Origin: Sinorhizobium alkalisoli
Lineage (GTDB): Bacteria; Pseudomonadota; Alphaproteobacteria; Rhizobiales; Rhizobiaceae
Direction: 5' to 3'
DNA length: 64,000 nucleotides
Assembly: GCF_008932245.1 (NCBI RefSeq)
Contig: NZ_CP034909.1
Location: 2,803,001-2,867,000, forward strand
The position numbers and the translations under genes were made by a program. Numbering within the stretch: position 1 is the stretch's first letter; each line of letters begins with the position of its first letter. Shown piece by piece: positions 22,270 to 32,910 of the stretch. The notes beneath the pieces are model-generated. The model searched no databases and was not told where the DNA came from. It saw nothing but the letters and a program-made list of their open reading frames with translations.

Positions 22270-22419
22270 TTCGAATTGCTCATGTCGGCGCAGGACGCGG
22301 AGGAACGCTCTCACCCCCCTCCACTCACAGCGAGACAACTCTCCTTCTCCCCGTCAGGATAGAGAAGGTACCGTTAGGCGGATGAGCGGCGGATGCGCTC
22401 AATCCTGCGTGATCCGCTC

Positions 22420-22515
22420 CGCAGCGCCACGCTCTTCTCAGACGCGCAAAGGCCGTGCAACGCTTAGAATCTGCGCATCGAGATTTCCAAAAATCGGGCA
22501 CGATTTTCGGGCGAT
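22420..22515. repeat. Degenerate mosaic repeat between convergent cyclase and pntB genes
   Basis: GCAGCGCCACGCTCTTCTCA followed by GACGCGCAAAGG recalls motif A with substitutions, and the AT-richer palindromic tail after it resembles the rest of the mosaic. Pairing is imperfect, so this is a decayed copy at best. Confidence 0.4.
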
Positions 22516-22518
22516 ACG

Positions 22519-23919
<1,401 letters not shown>

Positions 23920-23929
23920 CGGTCCCGCC

Positions 23930-24340
23930 TCACTTTTCTTTCTTCTTGTACATGGCGAGCATGCGCTGGGTGACGAGGAAGCCGCCGAAGATGTTGACCG
24001 AGGCAAGCACCAGCGCGACGAAGCCGAAGCCGGTGGCAAGCCCGGAAGCGGAGATACCGACGGCAAGCAGCGCGCCGACGACGATCACCGAGGAGATCGC
24101 GTTTGTCACCGCCATCAGCGGCGTGTGCAGCGCCGGCGTCACCGACCAGACGACGTAATAGCCGACGAAGATCGCCAGGACGAAGATCGCCAGGCGGAAG
24201 ACGAAGGGATCGATTGCGCCGCCGGTCGCACCATGAGCAACGGCCCCGGCCGCGTCCGGCACGTATTCGGCGGCGGTCCTGACCGCCTCAACCGCCCGTT
24301 CGAGGTCTGTCAGTGCCTTGTCCAACAGTTCATTCGCCAT
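23930..24340 (-). CDS. pntAB: NAD(P) transhydrogenase, alpha subunit part 2 (membrane)
   Basis: 136 residues. Corresponds to the C-terminal membrane segment of E. coli PntA, with three to four hydrophobic helices (for example [20 protein letters not shown]). In rhizobia PntA is split into a soluble and a membrane protein, as seen here. ATG 24340 shares one base with the stop of the preceding gene (TGATG), indicating coupled translation; GTG 24343 is a possible alternative. Confidence 0.94.
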   Translation of the reverse strand: MANELLDKALTDLERAVEAVRTAAEYVPDAAGAVAHGATGGAIDPFVFRLAIFVLAIFVGYYVVWSVTPALHTPLMAVTNAISSVIVVGALLAVGISASGLATGFGFVALVLASVNIFGGFLVTQRMLAMYKKKEK

Positions 24341-25488
24341 CACTTGTCCCCCTCTTTCGCGCCGCCGAAGGCCGGGTGCACGATCGTGCCGCCGTGGGTC
24401 AGCGCCGTCGCCTTGACGAGTTCGTCGTCCATGTTGACCGCCAGTCGTTTTTCCTCCTTGGAGACCAGCGTCTCCATGAAGGTGACGAGGTTCTTGGCAT
24501 AGAGCAGCGAGGCGGAGGCGGCGATGCGGCCGGGCACGTTGAGGTGGCCGATGACCTTGACGCCGCCGATCTCGACGACCCTGCCGGCTTCCGCCCCCTC
24601 GACATTGCCGCCGCGCTCCACGGCAAGATCGACGACGACGGAGCCGGGCTTCATCGCATCGAGCATCGCGCGGGTCACCAGCCGCGGCGCCGGCCGGCCC
24701 GGGATCAGCGCCGTGGTGATGACGATGTCCTGCTTGGCGATGTGCTCGGCGACGAGCGCCGCCTGCTTCACCTGGTAGTCCTTCGACATTTCCTTGGCGT
24801 AGCCGCCGGCGGTCTCGGCCGCCTTGAACTCCTCGTCCTCGACGGCGATGAACTTGGCGCCGAGCGAGGCGACCTGTTCCTTGGCGGCAGGTCGGACGTC
24901 GGTCGCCGACACCATGGCACCGAGGCGCCGCGCCGTGGCGATCGCCTGCAGGCCGGCGACGCCGGCGCCCATGACGAAGACCTTGGCCGCCGGCACGGTG
25001 CCGGCCGCCGTCATCATCATCGGCAGCGCCCGGTCGTATTCATGAGCCGCGTCGATCACCGCCTGGTAGCCGGCGAGGTTCGCCTGCGAGGACAAAACGT
25101 CCATCGACTGGGCGCGGGTGATGCGCGGCATCAGTTCCATCGCGAAAGCCGTGAGCCCGGCCTTCGCCATCGCGGCGATGGCCTCCTCGTTGCCATAGGG
25201 ATCCATGATGGCAATCACCAGCGCGCCCGGCTTGTAGCTCTTGATCTCGTCCACCGTCGGACGGCGCACCTTCAAAACGACGTCGGCGCTCTTGGCGTCC
25301 TTCGTCGTGCCGATCCGCGCACCGGCCTTTTCGTACTCCGTATCGAGAATGCGCGACGTCAGCCCCGCACCGGCCTCGACCACCACCTCGAAACCGAGTG
25401 ACGCCAACTTTCTGACGCTCTCGACCGATCCGGCGACACGCGGCTCATTCGGGTCGGATTCCTTGGCTATAAAGACGATCTCGCTCAA
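24340..25488 (-). CDS. pntAA: NAD(P) transhydrogenase, alpha subunit part 1 (NAD-binding)
   Basis: 382 residues. The soluble NAD(H)-binding dI domain, related to alanine dehydrogenase. It carries [20 protein letters not shown] (NAD-binding fold), and the N terminus reads [20 protein letters not shown]. The start is a TTG at 25488, eight bases after GGAGG; an ATG further upstream would add residues unlike the family. First gene of the three-gene transhydrogenase operon. Confidence 0.94.
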   Translation of the reverse strand: MSEIVFIAKESDPNEPRVAGSVESVRKLASLGFEVVVEAGAGLTSRILDTEYEKAGARIGTTKDAKSADVVLKVRRPTVDEIKSYKPGALVIAIMDPYGNEEAIAAMAKAGLTAFAMELMPRITRAQSMDVLSSQANLAGYQAVIDAAHEYDRALPMMMTAAGTVPAAKVFVMGAGVAGLQAIATARRLGAMVSATDVRPAAKEQVASLGAKFIAVEDEEFKAAETAGGYAKEMSKDYQVKQAALVAEHIAKQDIVITTALIPGRPAPRLVTRAMLDAMKPGSVVVDLAVERGGNVEGAEAGRVVEIGGVKVIGHLNVPGRIAASASLLYAKNLVTFMETLVSKEEKRLAVNMDDELVKATALTHGGTIVHPAFGGAKEGDK

Positions 25489-25776
25489 TAGTCCCCCTCC
25501 ACCGGCCCGCACTAGGTCTGGATGGCGGGCATCTAGTTCGATTTGCCGAATGGGCCGCTCGCGTAGCAAGCCAGATCGCCCCCGATCCAAGCAAAGCCAT
25601 GCGGCACTATTCAAAAGTATTGCAGCGATGGAATCGCTGTAGCGCGGGCACTCTTCGCTCGAAGGCGGTTTTCACCGCCGCCGAAACCAATGCTCCTCAC
25701 AGGGTGAGGGAAAACCGGATAGCCCTCCGGCAGGGAAGACGGGGCATCCTCGCCCCCGCCTTCGGCAAGGCAGGTG

Positions 25777-26001
25777 TTAGCGCAGGAAGAAATAACCCGC
25801 GACATTGAGGAGGATGAAAAGGATCAGCGAGCTGAAGAAACCCATGGTCGTGAAGAAGCCGGCGGCCATGGCGATCAGCAATGCGACGCAAAACAGCGTG
25901 CCGTACTTGGTTGCGTTAAGGAAGAAGTTGTAGGTCTTCTCGTGCTCGGAATAGTCCATCGGAGCGCCCGTCTCGACCGGTCCCGAATGATGCTCTGCCA
26001 T
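25777..26001 (-). CDS. aa3-type cytochrome c oxidase subunit IV
   Basis: 74 residues. The segment MDYSEHEKTYNFFLNATKYG followed by two hydrophobic helices matches the small bacterial aa3 oxidase subunit IV (Cox4_4 family) of Alphaproteobacteria, a single-copy accessory of the terminal oxidase. ATG 26001 starts MAEHHSGPVETG, with the family core 15 residues in; upstream codons lack similarity. The 288 bases down to the pntAA start hold no other gene. Confidence 0.88.
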   Translation of the reverse strand: MAEHHSGPVETGAPMDYSEHEKTYNFFLNATKYGTLFCVALLIAMAAGFFTTMGFFSSLILFILLNVAGYFFLR

Positions 26002-26201
26002 CGTCAAATACTCCAGAATGCTGCGGCACCGCCAATGGGCGGGCACATGATCCACGAATGGAGCGCCTGCGCGGAACGCACAGGATACCCCCGTGGTTTC
26101 CGCATACACAATGCGCGGGACGTTCGCAATGAAAACCCGCCTGCTTGCGCCGCGGCATGGTCAGTGAAGCAGCAGAAACGACGCCGAAAAGCGCCGCATC
26201 C

Positions 26202-26969
26202 TTATGTCCCGCGCGAGAAAATCTTGCCGTATCCGCCCTGCGCGATGCGCGCCGTCGGCAGGATGGTTAGCGGCGCGAACGGCACCTCCTCGCGATCGGC
26301 AAACATCAGCCGCCGTTCGAAGGGCTCGGAATCGAAAATCGGATAGCGGTCGAGAATCGAGGGGCGCTGGCCGCGCACCTGCGCCACCAGAAGTGCCCCG
26401 TCGGCATTGTAGACGCCGAGATTTTCGCGCAGCGCCACAACGGTCTCCGATTGGAAGATGCGCTTGTAGAAGCCCGCGTGACGCGGACGGCACGCAGTCA
26501 GGCAACGGTCGGCGGAGAAATATTCGCAAGCCATGGCGACCGGACGCAGCGTTAGGTAGGGCAGCGCCCTGAGGTCGTCTCCGAGTAGATCCGGATCAAC
26601 CGCCAGCCTTCCGGGGTCGATGAGCACCATGCCGGCATCCAGGAAAGCATCGATTTCCGCGCCGAAGATGATGCCGGACGTGCTGGCGCGATGGTCGGGC
26701 GTCACATGGTGCACACGCACGGTGCTCGCCAGTCGCTCGTCGAGATAGATGCCGAAGACATAGGCCTGACTGTCGAAATCAAGCTCGTCGAGGAGCCTGG
26801 CGTCGGTCAGTTCCATCAGGTTCACGGCCTTGTAGGCCTTGTATCTCAGCCGCGCAATGTCCTCCATGTCCTCGCTGCTCTCTACGCGCCGGTATTCCAC
26901 CCGGTCGAGCAGCAGCATAAGCCTTTCCGAAAAACTGCCTGATTTCGCCTGGTGTCCACTGTCGCCCAT
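26202..26969 (-). CDS. GNAT-fold N-acyltransferase, FeeM/LuxI-like
   Basis: 255 residues. The N-terminal half shows the acyl-homoserine-lactone-synthase-like pattern (RLRYKAYKAVNLM, then DSQAYVFGIYLDERLASTVRVH), followed by PGRLAVDPDLLGDDLRALPYLTLRPVAM in blocks like the N-acyl amino acid synthase FeeM group. These enzymes move a fatty acyl chain from acyl carrier protein to an amine. I infer that chemistry here; the substrate is unknown and plain acetyltransferase activity is possible. ATG 26969 follows a G-rich ribosome binding site. The upstream region holds CtrA-type sites. Confidence 0.65.
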   Translation of the reverse strand: MGDSGHQAKSGSFSERLMLLLDRVEYRRVESSEDMEDIARLRYKAYKAVNLMELTDARLLDELDFDSQAYVFGIYLDERLASTVRVHHVTPDHRASTSGIIFGAEIDAFLDAGMVLIDPGRLAVDPDLLGDDLRALPYLTLRPVAMACEYFSADRCLTACRPRHAGFYKRIFQSETVVALRENLGVYNADGALLVAQVRGQRPSILDRYPIFDSEPFERRLMFADREEVPFAPLTILPTARIAQGGYGKIFSRGT

Positions 26970-26984
26970 CGCCGCCCCCCAAGG

Positions 26985-27081
26985 TTAACAAAACGTCAAC
27001 CTATTGAGTGGCGAAGGACCGACAACACCAAATTGGCACAGTTGACGGTTAACCTATTGTTAACCTTAACAAAGGGTTAAC
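26985..27081. promoter_or_regulatory. Cluster of CtrA-type binding sites upstream of the acyltransferase
   Basis: Two complete TTAA-N7-TTAAC motifs lie back to back: TTAACCTATTGTTAAC (27049-27064) and TTAACAAAGGGTTAAC (27066-27081). A third near-match, TTAA-N7-TCAAC, sits at 26985-27000, just 16 bases from the start codon at 26969. The motif is the established CtrA consensus of Alphaproteobacteria. The stretch is AT-rich against its surroundings. The only gene start facing the cluster is the minus-strand acyltransferase. Confidence 0.65.
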
Positions 27082-27218
27082 AACCATGGTTAAGACAAGG
27101 TATAGAAAGCCCCGGCACCACTTGTGTCTATGGTGTTGCGGTCCAACGGAGGCCAGGCTGGGCGGAGTGCTTTGAAGCCCTTCAGGTCGGTTGCGCATTT
27201 CGGAAATATTCAGGGGCT

Positions 27219-29525
27219 TCAGGCAATGAGAGTACGCGAGGTTTGTGCGCTTCGCTTGCGCGCTCTCTTCTGGCAGAGAGCGGCGACCGCGGATCCCGGC
27301 ATCGGCGCCGAGAAGACGAAGCCCTGGATCAGATCGGCACAGCCATGCTCGCTCAGGAGCTGCAACTGGTCGACCGTTTCCACGCCCTCGATGACGACCT
27401 TCAAGCCAAGCGATCGAGCAAGGGCGACCGCGCCGAGCAGGACCTTGAAGCGCCGCGAGTCCTTGCGAATGTTGCGAACGAAGGACCGGTCGATCTTGAT
27501 GACGTCGACCGGGAGTGCGTCGAGATAACTGAGGCTCGAATAGCCGGTGCCGAAGTCGTCGATCGCGATCGTGATGCCGCGCTCGCGCAGTTCCTGAAGA
27601 ACGGCCTGGACCTTGACCGGCTCATCCATCAGGCAGCTTTCCGTCACCTCCAGATGCAGCCGGGCCGGGTTCAGCCCCGTCTGTTCCAGGATCTCGGCGA
27701 CGACGTCGACGATCTCGGTTCGAAGGTCGAGGACGGAAAGGTTGACCGAAACGGATAGTTCCGCTGGCCAGGTGAGACAGTCGCTGCAGGCCTGCCGCAG
27801 GACAAAGCGCGTGACGTCGGTCACGAGCCCCATCTCCTCCGCCAGTTGAATGAAGACACTCGGCGGGACCGGTCCACGCTCCGGATGGGTCCAGCGCGCC
27901 AAAGCCTCGCAACAGGCGACCCGCGACCCATCGGGCAGGAACATCGGTTGATAGGCGACCTGAAGTGCTCCGGCGCCGAGCGCTTCGCGCAGGTCGCTCT
28001 TGAGCTTCTGCCGTTCGCGGTAGCGCGCATCCATCTCGCTCTCGAACGCCGTACAGCCTCCCTTGCCGCGGGCCTTTGTCTCCGATAGCGCCAGATCGGC
28101 TTTGATCTGCAGGTCTTCCAACCGGAAGTCGCCGCCCTTCGCAATGACGAAGCCGGCATTCATCGTCACATCGAAGGGAAAGCCCCCGGCCGCATAGTTG
28201 CCGCACATGCAGAGGTGAACGGCGCGAATCCGCTCTTCCAGATCGGCGCCATTGGTCCCGTTCGGAAAGAAGACGACGAACTCATCGCCCATCAATCGCG
28301 CCGCGATCGCATCGGTCCCTTTCACCAACCCCTCGAGCCGTTCGCCAATAGCCTGGAGCAATTTATCGCCGATCACATGGCCCCGCGTGTCGTTGACGTG
28401 CTTGAACTCCGCGACATCGATGAGCAGAAGCCCGACGTGGCGGTCCGGCGCGCCATCGGCGACAGCGTTCCGGGCCAGTTCGGCAAAATAGGCGCGGCTC
28501 GGCAGCCCGGTCAGCGCGTCGAAACGCGCCATCTGTAGGATCTGGTGTTCCGCTTCGACCCGCGCCGTCACGTCCTCGAAGATCAGCACTATCTCGCCGT
28601 CCTCACGCCGGTTCGCCGAGAACTCGAGAAAGACATCGTCCGAAATCGAGATGAGCGCTCGGGAGCGCTTTCCCTCGATCAAAAAGTCGATCTGGCGAAC
28701 GATCGTGTCGCTCTTCTTCGGGTCGAGCGCCATTCGTCGGGCGCCGCCCGCGAGCACCTCGCCGATGGGCCGTCCCTTCAGTTCCGCCCGGTCGCCGAGC
28801 TCCAGAAGCACGCAGGCGCGTTCGTTCGAGACCACGATACGACCGTCGCCGTCCAGCATGAACAGGCCGTGCGTCATGTGGTTGAGCGCCGCGTCGAACT
28901 GCCCGGCAATGGTCCTGATTTCGCGTGCGGCAAGGGCGTTCTCGTAAAGAACGCCGCGCAGATTGCTCGCCATCATCCAGGTTGCGAGTATGAACGGCAG
29001 GATAAGCACCGCGAGCACCAGCATGAACGGGTCCCGGAGAGTGAGGAGACCGATCATGATCGGCACGCAGGCCGACGATGAAAGCAGGAGCACCACCCGT
29101 TCGGACCCATAGTTCCTGCCGACCAGCGCGATCATCGACGCGAGCGTCACGGATACGCAAGCGAGTTCCGAAAATGGCTCCCGGGTAACGGCAACGGCAT
29201 AGCCGCAGGCGACTCCCAGGGTCAGCGTGACACCCATGCCGCCGACGATATACCGGTTCTCCCAGCTTCTGATCATTGCCCGATTGGCGCCGGAGAAATC
29301 CTGGTGATCGAAGCGGTTCATGTCGAGGTTGCGCAGGCACCAGGCGATGGCAATTGCTGCGGCGCATGCCAGATAGAAGGAATCCGAGCTCTTGAGGAAG
29401 ACAATCAGAAACGCCACGACATGCGACAGCATGCCGATCACCAATGTCCGGCGATGTTGGTAGAGCGAACTCACATACGACAGGTAGATATCCGTCGGAA
29501 GAGCGCCCTGTTCATTGCGCGTCAT
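27219..29525 (-). CDS. Membrane PAS-GGDEF-EAL protein, probable c-di-GMP phosphodiesterase
   Basis: 768 residues. Several N-terminal helices (about residues 26-185) form a membrane sensor. A PAS-like domain (about 206-320), a GGDEF domain (about 331-495) and an EAL domain (about 509-750) follow. The GGDEF signature is degenerate, MGDEF at residues 412-416, so cyclase activity is doubtful. The EAL site looks complete: EAL 540-542, VNLS, LEVTES, IDDFGTGYSSL at 655-665, Lys677 in VIKIDRSF and VIEGVET near 711. I infer it mainly degrades c-di-GMP, with the GGDEF domain perhaps sensing GTP. It ends 250 bases before the CtrA-site-bearing acyltransferase. Confidence 0.9.
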   Translation of the reverse strand: MTRNEQGALPTDIYLSYVSSLYQHRRTLVIGMLSHVVAFLIVFLKSSDSFYLACAAAIAIAWCLRNLDMNRFDHQDFSGANRAMIRSWENRYIVGGMGVTLTLGVACGYAVAVTREPFSELACVSVTLASMIALVGRNYGSERVVLLLSSSACVPIMIGLLTLRDPFMLVLAVLILPFILATWMMASNLRGVLYENALAAREIRTIAGQFDAALNHMTHGLFMLDGDGRIVVSNERACVLLELGDRAELKGRPIGEVLAGGARRMALDPKKSDTIVRQIDFLIEGKRSRALISISDDVFLEFSANRREDGEIVLIFEDVTARVEAEHQILQMARFDALTGLPSRAYFAELARNAVADGAPDRHVGLLLIDVAEFKHVNDTRGHVIGDKLLQAIGERLEGLVKGTDAIAARLMGDEFVVFFPNGTNGADLEERIRAVHLCMCGNYAAGGFPFDVTMNAGFVIAKGGDFRLEDLQIKADLALSETKARGKGGCTAFESEMDARYRERQKLKSDLREALGAGALQVAYQPMFLPDGSRVACCEALARWTHPERGPVPPSVFIQLAEEMGLVTDVTRFVLRQACSDCLTWPAELSVSVNLSVLDLRTEIVDVVAEILEQTGLNPARLHLEVTESCLMDEPVKVQAVLQELRERGITIAIDDFGTGYSSLSYLDALPVDVIKIDRSFVRNIRKDSRRFKVLLGAVALARSLGLKVVIEGVETVDQLQLLSEHGCADLIQGFVFSAPMPGSAVAALCQKRARKRSAQTSRTLIA

Positions 29526-30063
29526 GCAACAAAGCTCCGGTTTACCGGATTGTTAAGATCGAGATTTTAACGAAAGATTTCTCCCTACCCTCGCATGAGA
29601 GATGGTCAGCTGCAGAAAAACCCCGAGCCTCCGATGGAAGTTCAGCCCAATTTCAACCCTGTCTTGCGTTTGGCGCCTAATAAGGTCAGGTTTTCGCAAC
29701 CAGGCATTGGTATCGCAATAGAGACGGATTGGGAACGCGACTTGAACAATTCTGAAAAGCATAATCCGAAGCGTCACACTTACCGCGCGAAATGGTTACC
29801 TGATCTTGAAAGACTGCTTCCGAATTCCTGGCTAGTCCGAGAACGGGGCAGGAGTCGGCTGGCGCTCGCCTCGATGGAGTTGACTTTCAGCCGTATATGG
29901 CGCCAAGGCTTTTGCACGAGCCGAAGCGGATGCGGGCGGAAGGTCACAGTTCCTTACCCGCTCTTGGTCCGTGTCTGCCAAGACCACAAGAGGTCGCCAG
30001 CACTTTGAATTGCCTGCATGACTTTGTCCCCGAAAACATGCAGCTAACGCCCGACGGAGCCTG
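29526..30063. other. Intergenic region between GGDEF-EAL gene and amidotransferase gene
   Basis: 538 bases, lower in G+C than the neighbourhood. A plus-strand frame of 137 codons (29595-30008) exists but has codon third positions near 50% G+C, no recognised domain and a mosaic repeat across its end, so I do not call it a gene. The region carries divergent promoters and a repeat at 29999-30043. Confidence 0.5.
29999..30043. repeat. Mosaic repeat, CATGCAG palindrome unit
   Basis: GCACTTTGAATTGC leads into CTGCATG (30014-30020), paired with CATGCAG (30037-30043). The same leader and palindrome occur at 43750-43809 and, reversed, near 48070-48087, so this is a separate copy of that unit without motif A. 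Confidence 0.6.
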
Positions 30064-30822
30064 ATGATGTCGAAACCTGTCGTTGCCATCCCCTCTGATT
30101 TCCGCGAATTTGACGGCAATGTTTGGCATGTGGTTGCGCATCAATATGTGCGTGCGGCCGTCGAGGGAGCCGGCGTCATGCCTTTCCTCGTGCCGGCGCT
30201 TGAATCCGGCAACGACGTCGACGAGATCCTCGACCGCGTTGACGGCGTGCTTGCGAGCGGCGCCCGTTCCAATGTCCACCCGTCGCTCTACGGCAGGGAG
30301 GCAACAGAGGAGGACGGCCCCTTCGATCGGGGCCGCGACGCGACCAGCCTGCCGCTCATCCGCCGCGCGCTCGAACGCGGCGTTCCGCTTTTTGCCATCT
30401 GCCGCGGTCTCCAGGAACTCAATGTCGCCCTCGGCGGAACGCTCGCGACCGAAATCCAGGAGCAGCCAGGTATCTGGGATCACCGCAAGCCGGACGTGCC
30501 GGATCTCGACGTCGCCTATGGGATCCGCCAGGACGTCATCGTCAAGCAGGGAAGCTGCCTCGCACCCGTCCTCGGCGTCGGCCGGGTTCGCGTCAATTCG
30601 CTGCATCGCCAGGCAATTGCCTCCGCGGCGCCGCGTCTGGCGGTGGAGGCCGTGGCCGACGACGGCACGATCGAGGCCGTTTCGGTGATCGGCGCCAAAG
30701 CCTTCGCCGTCGGCGTTCAATGGCACCCGGAATATTGGGTCAGGACCGACGCCGCCTCGGCTTCCCTCTTCAGGGCCTTCGGCGAAGCCGTTCGCACTTA
30801 CAGGGAAAGCAAGCTCAAGTAG
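30064..30822 (+). CDS. Gamma-glutamyl-gamma-aminobutyrate hydrolase family protein (class I amidotransferase-like)
   Basis: 252 residues. The nucleophile elbow FAICRGLQELNVALGG carries the catalytic Cys, and GVQWHPEYW the His and Glu, completing a peptidase C26 triad. PuuD-type enzymes release GABA from gamma-glutamyl-GABA in putrescine breakdown; other members hydrolyse related gamma-glutamyl amides. The link to polyamines would suit the ornithine decarboxylase 8 kb away, but no other puu gene is nearby. ATG 30064 or 30067 may be used. The gene converges on the next one with only three bases between stops. Confidence 0.85.
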   Translation: MMSKPVVAIPSDFREFDGNVWHVVAHQYVRAAVEGAGVMPFLVPALESGNDVDEILDRVDGVLASGARSNVHPSLYGREATEEDGPFDRGRDATSLPLIRRALERGVPLFAICRGLQELNVALGGTLATEIQEQPGIWDHRKPDVPDLDVAYGIRQDVIVKQGSCLAPVLGVGRVRVNSLHRQAIASAAPRLAVEAVADDGTIEAVSVIGAKAFAVGVQWHPEYWVRTDAASASLFRAFGEAVRTYRESKLK

Positions 30823-30825
30823 GGT

Positions 30826-31788
30826 CTATTGTACCTTGCGCTCGAACGGCGTCTCGGCGATCGGCGTCAAGGCCCTTCCATTGGAGAACCAAGCCTTGAG
30901 ATTGTCGACCACCAGGTCGGCCATGGCGCCGCGGGTGACGACCGAAGCGGATGCCACATGCGGCAGCAGCGAAACGTTCGGGAGCGCAAGGAGCGCCTCC
31001 GGGACATGCGGCTCGTTCTCGAAAACGTCGAGACCGGCGCCGGCGATCGTACCGGTCTGGAGCGCCGCGACGAGCGCGGCCTCGTCGATCGTCGATCCAC
31101 GCCCGACATTGATCAAAACGCCATTCGGGCCAAGCGCCGAGAGAACCTCCGCATTGATGGCCTTTGCCGTGCTCGGCGTCGCCGGTACGATCACGATCAG
31201 AGTATCGACCGCTCCGGCAAGGCTCACCAGACTTGGATAATAGGGGAAGGCGATATCTTCGCGTCGAGTGCGCGTGTGATAGGCGATCGACAGTCCAAAG
31301 GCCTCCAGCCTGCGGGCAATCGCGAGACCGATCCGGCCAAGACCGTAGAGACCGATCTTTCGCCCCCGCAGCGACAAGGGCGAGAGCGGAAAGTTGCCGT
31401 CGCGCGCCCAGCGCCCCTGTCGCAGCCATTCCTCCGCCTGCGGCAGCTGGCGCACCGTGTTGATCAGCAGGCCGATCGCCGTATCGGCGACCTCCTCGTT
31501 GAGCACTTCCGGCGTGTTGGTGACGACGATGCCCCGCGCGGCGGCACGACCGACATCGACACCGTCATAGCCGACGCCGAAATTGGCGACGATCTCGAGC
31601 TTCGGGAATGCCTCCATCAAAGCGATCGGCAGCCGCCCGGAAACCGCAATGCCGGCTATGTCCGCCATATCCGCCGTCACAAGAGCCGCGTCGGCGCGCT
31701 CGATGCGCACTGTTTCGAACATCTCCGGCAGCCGTTCGAGGACGCGCGGGTTTATCTTGCCGGGCACGAGAATTCTGGGGCGGCTCAT
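30826..31788 (-). CDS. D-isomer-specific 2-hydroxyacid dehydrogenase (glyoxylate/hydroxypyruvate reductase type)
   Basis: 320 residues. The NAD(P) fold shows LYGLGRIGLAIARRLEAFGL near residue 150, then the catalytic Arg in INVGRGSTID, Glu in DVFENEPHVPEAL and His in LLPHVASAS. The family reduces 2-oxo acids such as glyoxylate, hydroxypyruvate or 2-ketogluconate; the exact substrate cannot be read. A LacI regulator lies just upstream on the same strand (its stop is 67 bases before this start), so the two may be linked functionally. Confidence 0.88.
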   Translation of the reverse strand: MSRPRILVPGKINPRVLERLPEMFETVRIERADAALVTADMADIAGIAVSGRLPIALMEAFPKLEIVANFGVGYDGVDVGRAAARGIVVTNTPEVLNEEVADTAIGLLINTVRQLPQAEEWLRQGRWARDGNFPLSPLSLRGRKIGLYGLGRIGLAIARRLEAFGLSIAYHTRTRREDIAFPYYPSLVSLAGAVDTLIVIVPATPSTAKAINAEVLSALGPNGVLINVGRGSTIDEAALVAALQTGTIAGAGLDVFENEPHVPEALLALPNVSLLPHVASASVVTRGAMADLVVDNLKAWFSNGRALTPIAETPFERKVQ

Positions 31789-31855
31789 CGCGGTTTTTCT
31801 CCGGTGGACTGGATCCGTTCTCCGCCTTCATCCTGCTCCGAATGCGGGGGACGGA

Positions 31856-32881
31856 TCAAGCGATGACGCGGAGGGGCCCGGTGGACTGGCGGATGCGCAT
31901 TTCCGGCTTGATCAGGTGGATGCCGTCCGGCTCGTGGCTGCCGGAAAGCTTGTCGAGAAGCGCCCGCGCGGCGCTGCGGCCCACCTCCGTCTGTCCGTTC
32001 CAGACCGTCGTCAGCGCCGGCGTCGCGATCGACGCCTCCTCGAGGTCGTCGTAGCCGGTGACCGAAATATCGACGCCGGGAACGAGACCGGCACGGGCAA
32101 TGCCGTTCATCATGCCGATGGCCACGAGATCGTTCCAGCAGACGACGGCAGTCGGCTTTTGCGGCAGCGACAGAAGATGCACGGCCGCCTCGAATCCGCC
32201 CTGCTTGGAACGGGGGCCGGGTATACGCAGGTCCGGATCGACGTCGATATTGGCCTTGCGCAACGCATTGACATAGCCCTGGTAGCGGTCCCGCCCGGTG
32301 GAGGTCTGGTCGGTGCCGCCGACCATCGCGATGCAGCGGTGGCCGAGGCCGATCAGGTGGTTGGTCGCAAGTGCGATGCCGTAGGCGTCGTCGCCGCGAA
32401 AAATCGGCACGTCCAAGCCCTCGATCGAGCGCGCGATGAGGATCGCCGGCATGCCGTTGTCCTCGGCGAGTTGGATGTCCTCCGGCGGCGTGCCGATCGC
32501 CGGTGACATGATCACGCCGTCACCGCCGAGTTGCAGCAGGGTCTCGATGAAATCGCGCTGTTTCTCGACGGAATCGTAGTGATTGGAAAGAATGAAGGTC
32601 TGCTTGTCGCGATCGAGCTCCGCCTCGATCGCCTTCAGGATTTCGCCGTAGAAGGGATTCATGATGTCGTGCACGACGACGCCGATGATGCCGGAGCGTG
32701 ACGTCCTGAGGCTGGCGGCGCGGCGATTGTAGATATAACCGAGTGCCCGCGCCTGCTCCTTGATCTTGTCGCGCGTTGCAGACGCCACTAGCGGGCTGTC
32801 TCGCAATGCCAGGGATACCGTCGCCGTCGAAAGGCCGAGTGTTTCCGCGATTGTCGAAAGCTTGACCTTTTGCGCCACCAT
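31856..32881 (-). CDS. LacI-family transcriptional regulator
   Basis: 341 residues. An N-terminal LacI helix-turn-helix (KLSTIAETLGLSTATVSLALRD), the hinge helix, and a periplasmic-binding-like sensor domain (IIGVVVHDIMNPFYGEILKAIE onward). It probably binds a sugar or sugar derivative, and the 2-hydroxyacid dehydrogenase downstream is its likeliest close target. ATG 32881 gives the normal N terminus after a G-rich site; the open frame upstream runs through the operator. A perfect palindrome about 45 bases upstream suggests autoregulation. Confidence 0.88.
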   Translation of the reverse strand: MVAQKVKLSTIAETLGLSTATVSLALRDSPLVASATRDKIKEQARALGYIYNRRAASLRTSRSGIIGVVVHDIMNPFYGEILKAIEAELDRDKQTFILSNHYDSVEKQRDFIETLLQLGGDGVIMSPAIGTPPEDIQLAEDNGMPAILIARSIEGLDVPIFRGDDAYGIALATNHLIGLGHRCIAMVGGTDQTSTGRDRYQGYVNALRKANIDVDPDLRIPGPRSKQGGFEAAVHLLSLPQKPTAVVCWNDLVAIGMMNGIARAGLVPGVDISVTGYDDLEEASIATPALTTVWNGQTEVGRSAARALLDKLSGSHEPDGIHLIKPEMRIRQSTGPLRVIA

Positions 32882-32910
32882 GCCCCCCGTGCCTCGATGT
32901 ATTCCAGCCC

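Noticed and set aside
29595..30008. 137-codon frame between the GGDEF-EAL gene and the amidotransferase gene
   Set aside because: Third-position G+C is near 50%, unlike neighbours; no domain; a repeat crosses its end. It could be a decayed gene but cannot be supported.
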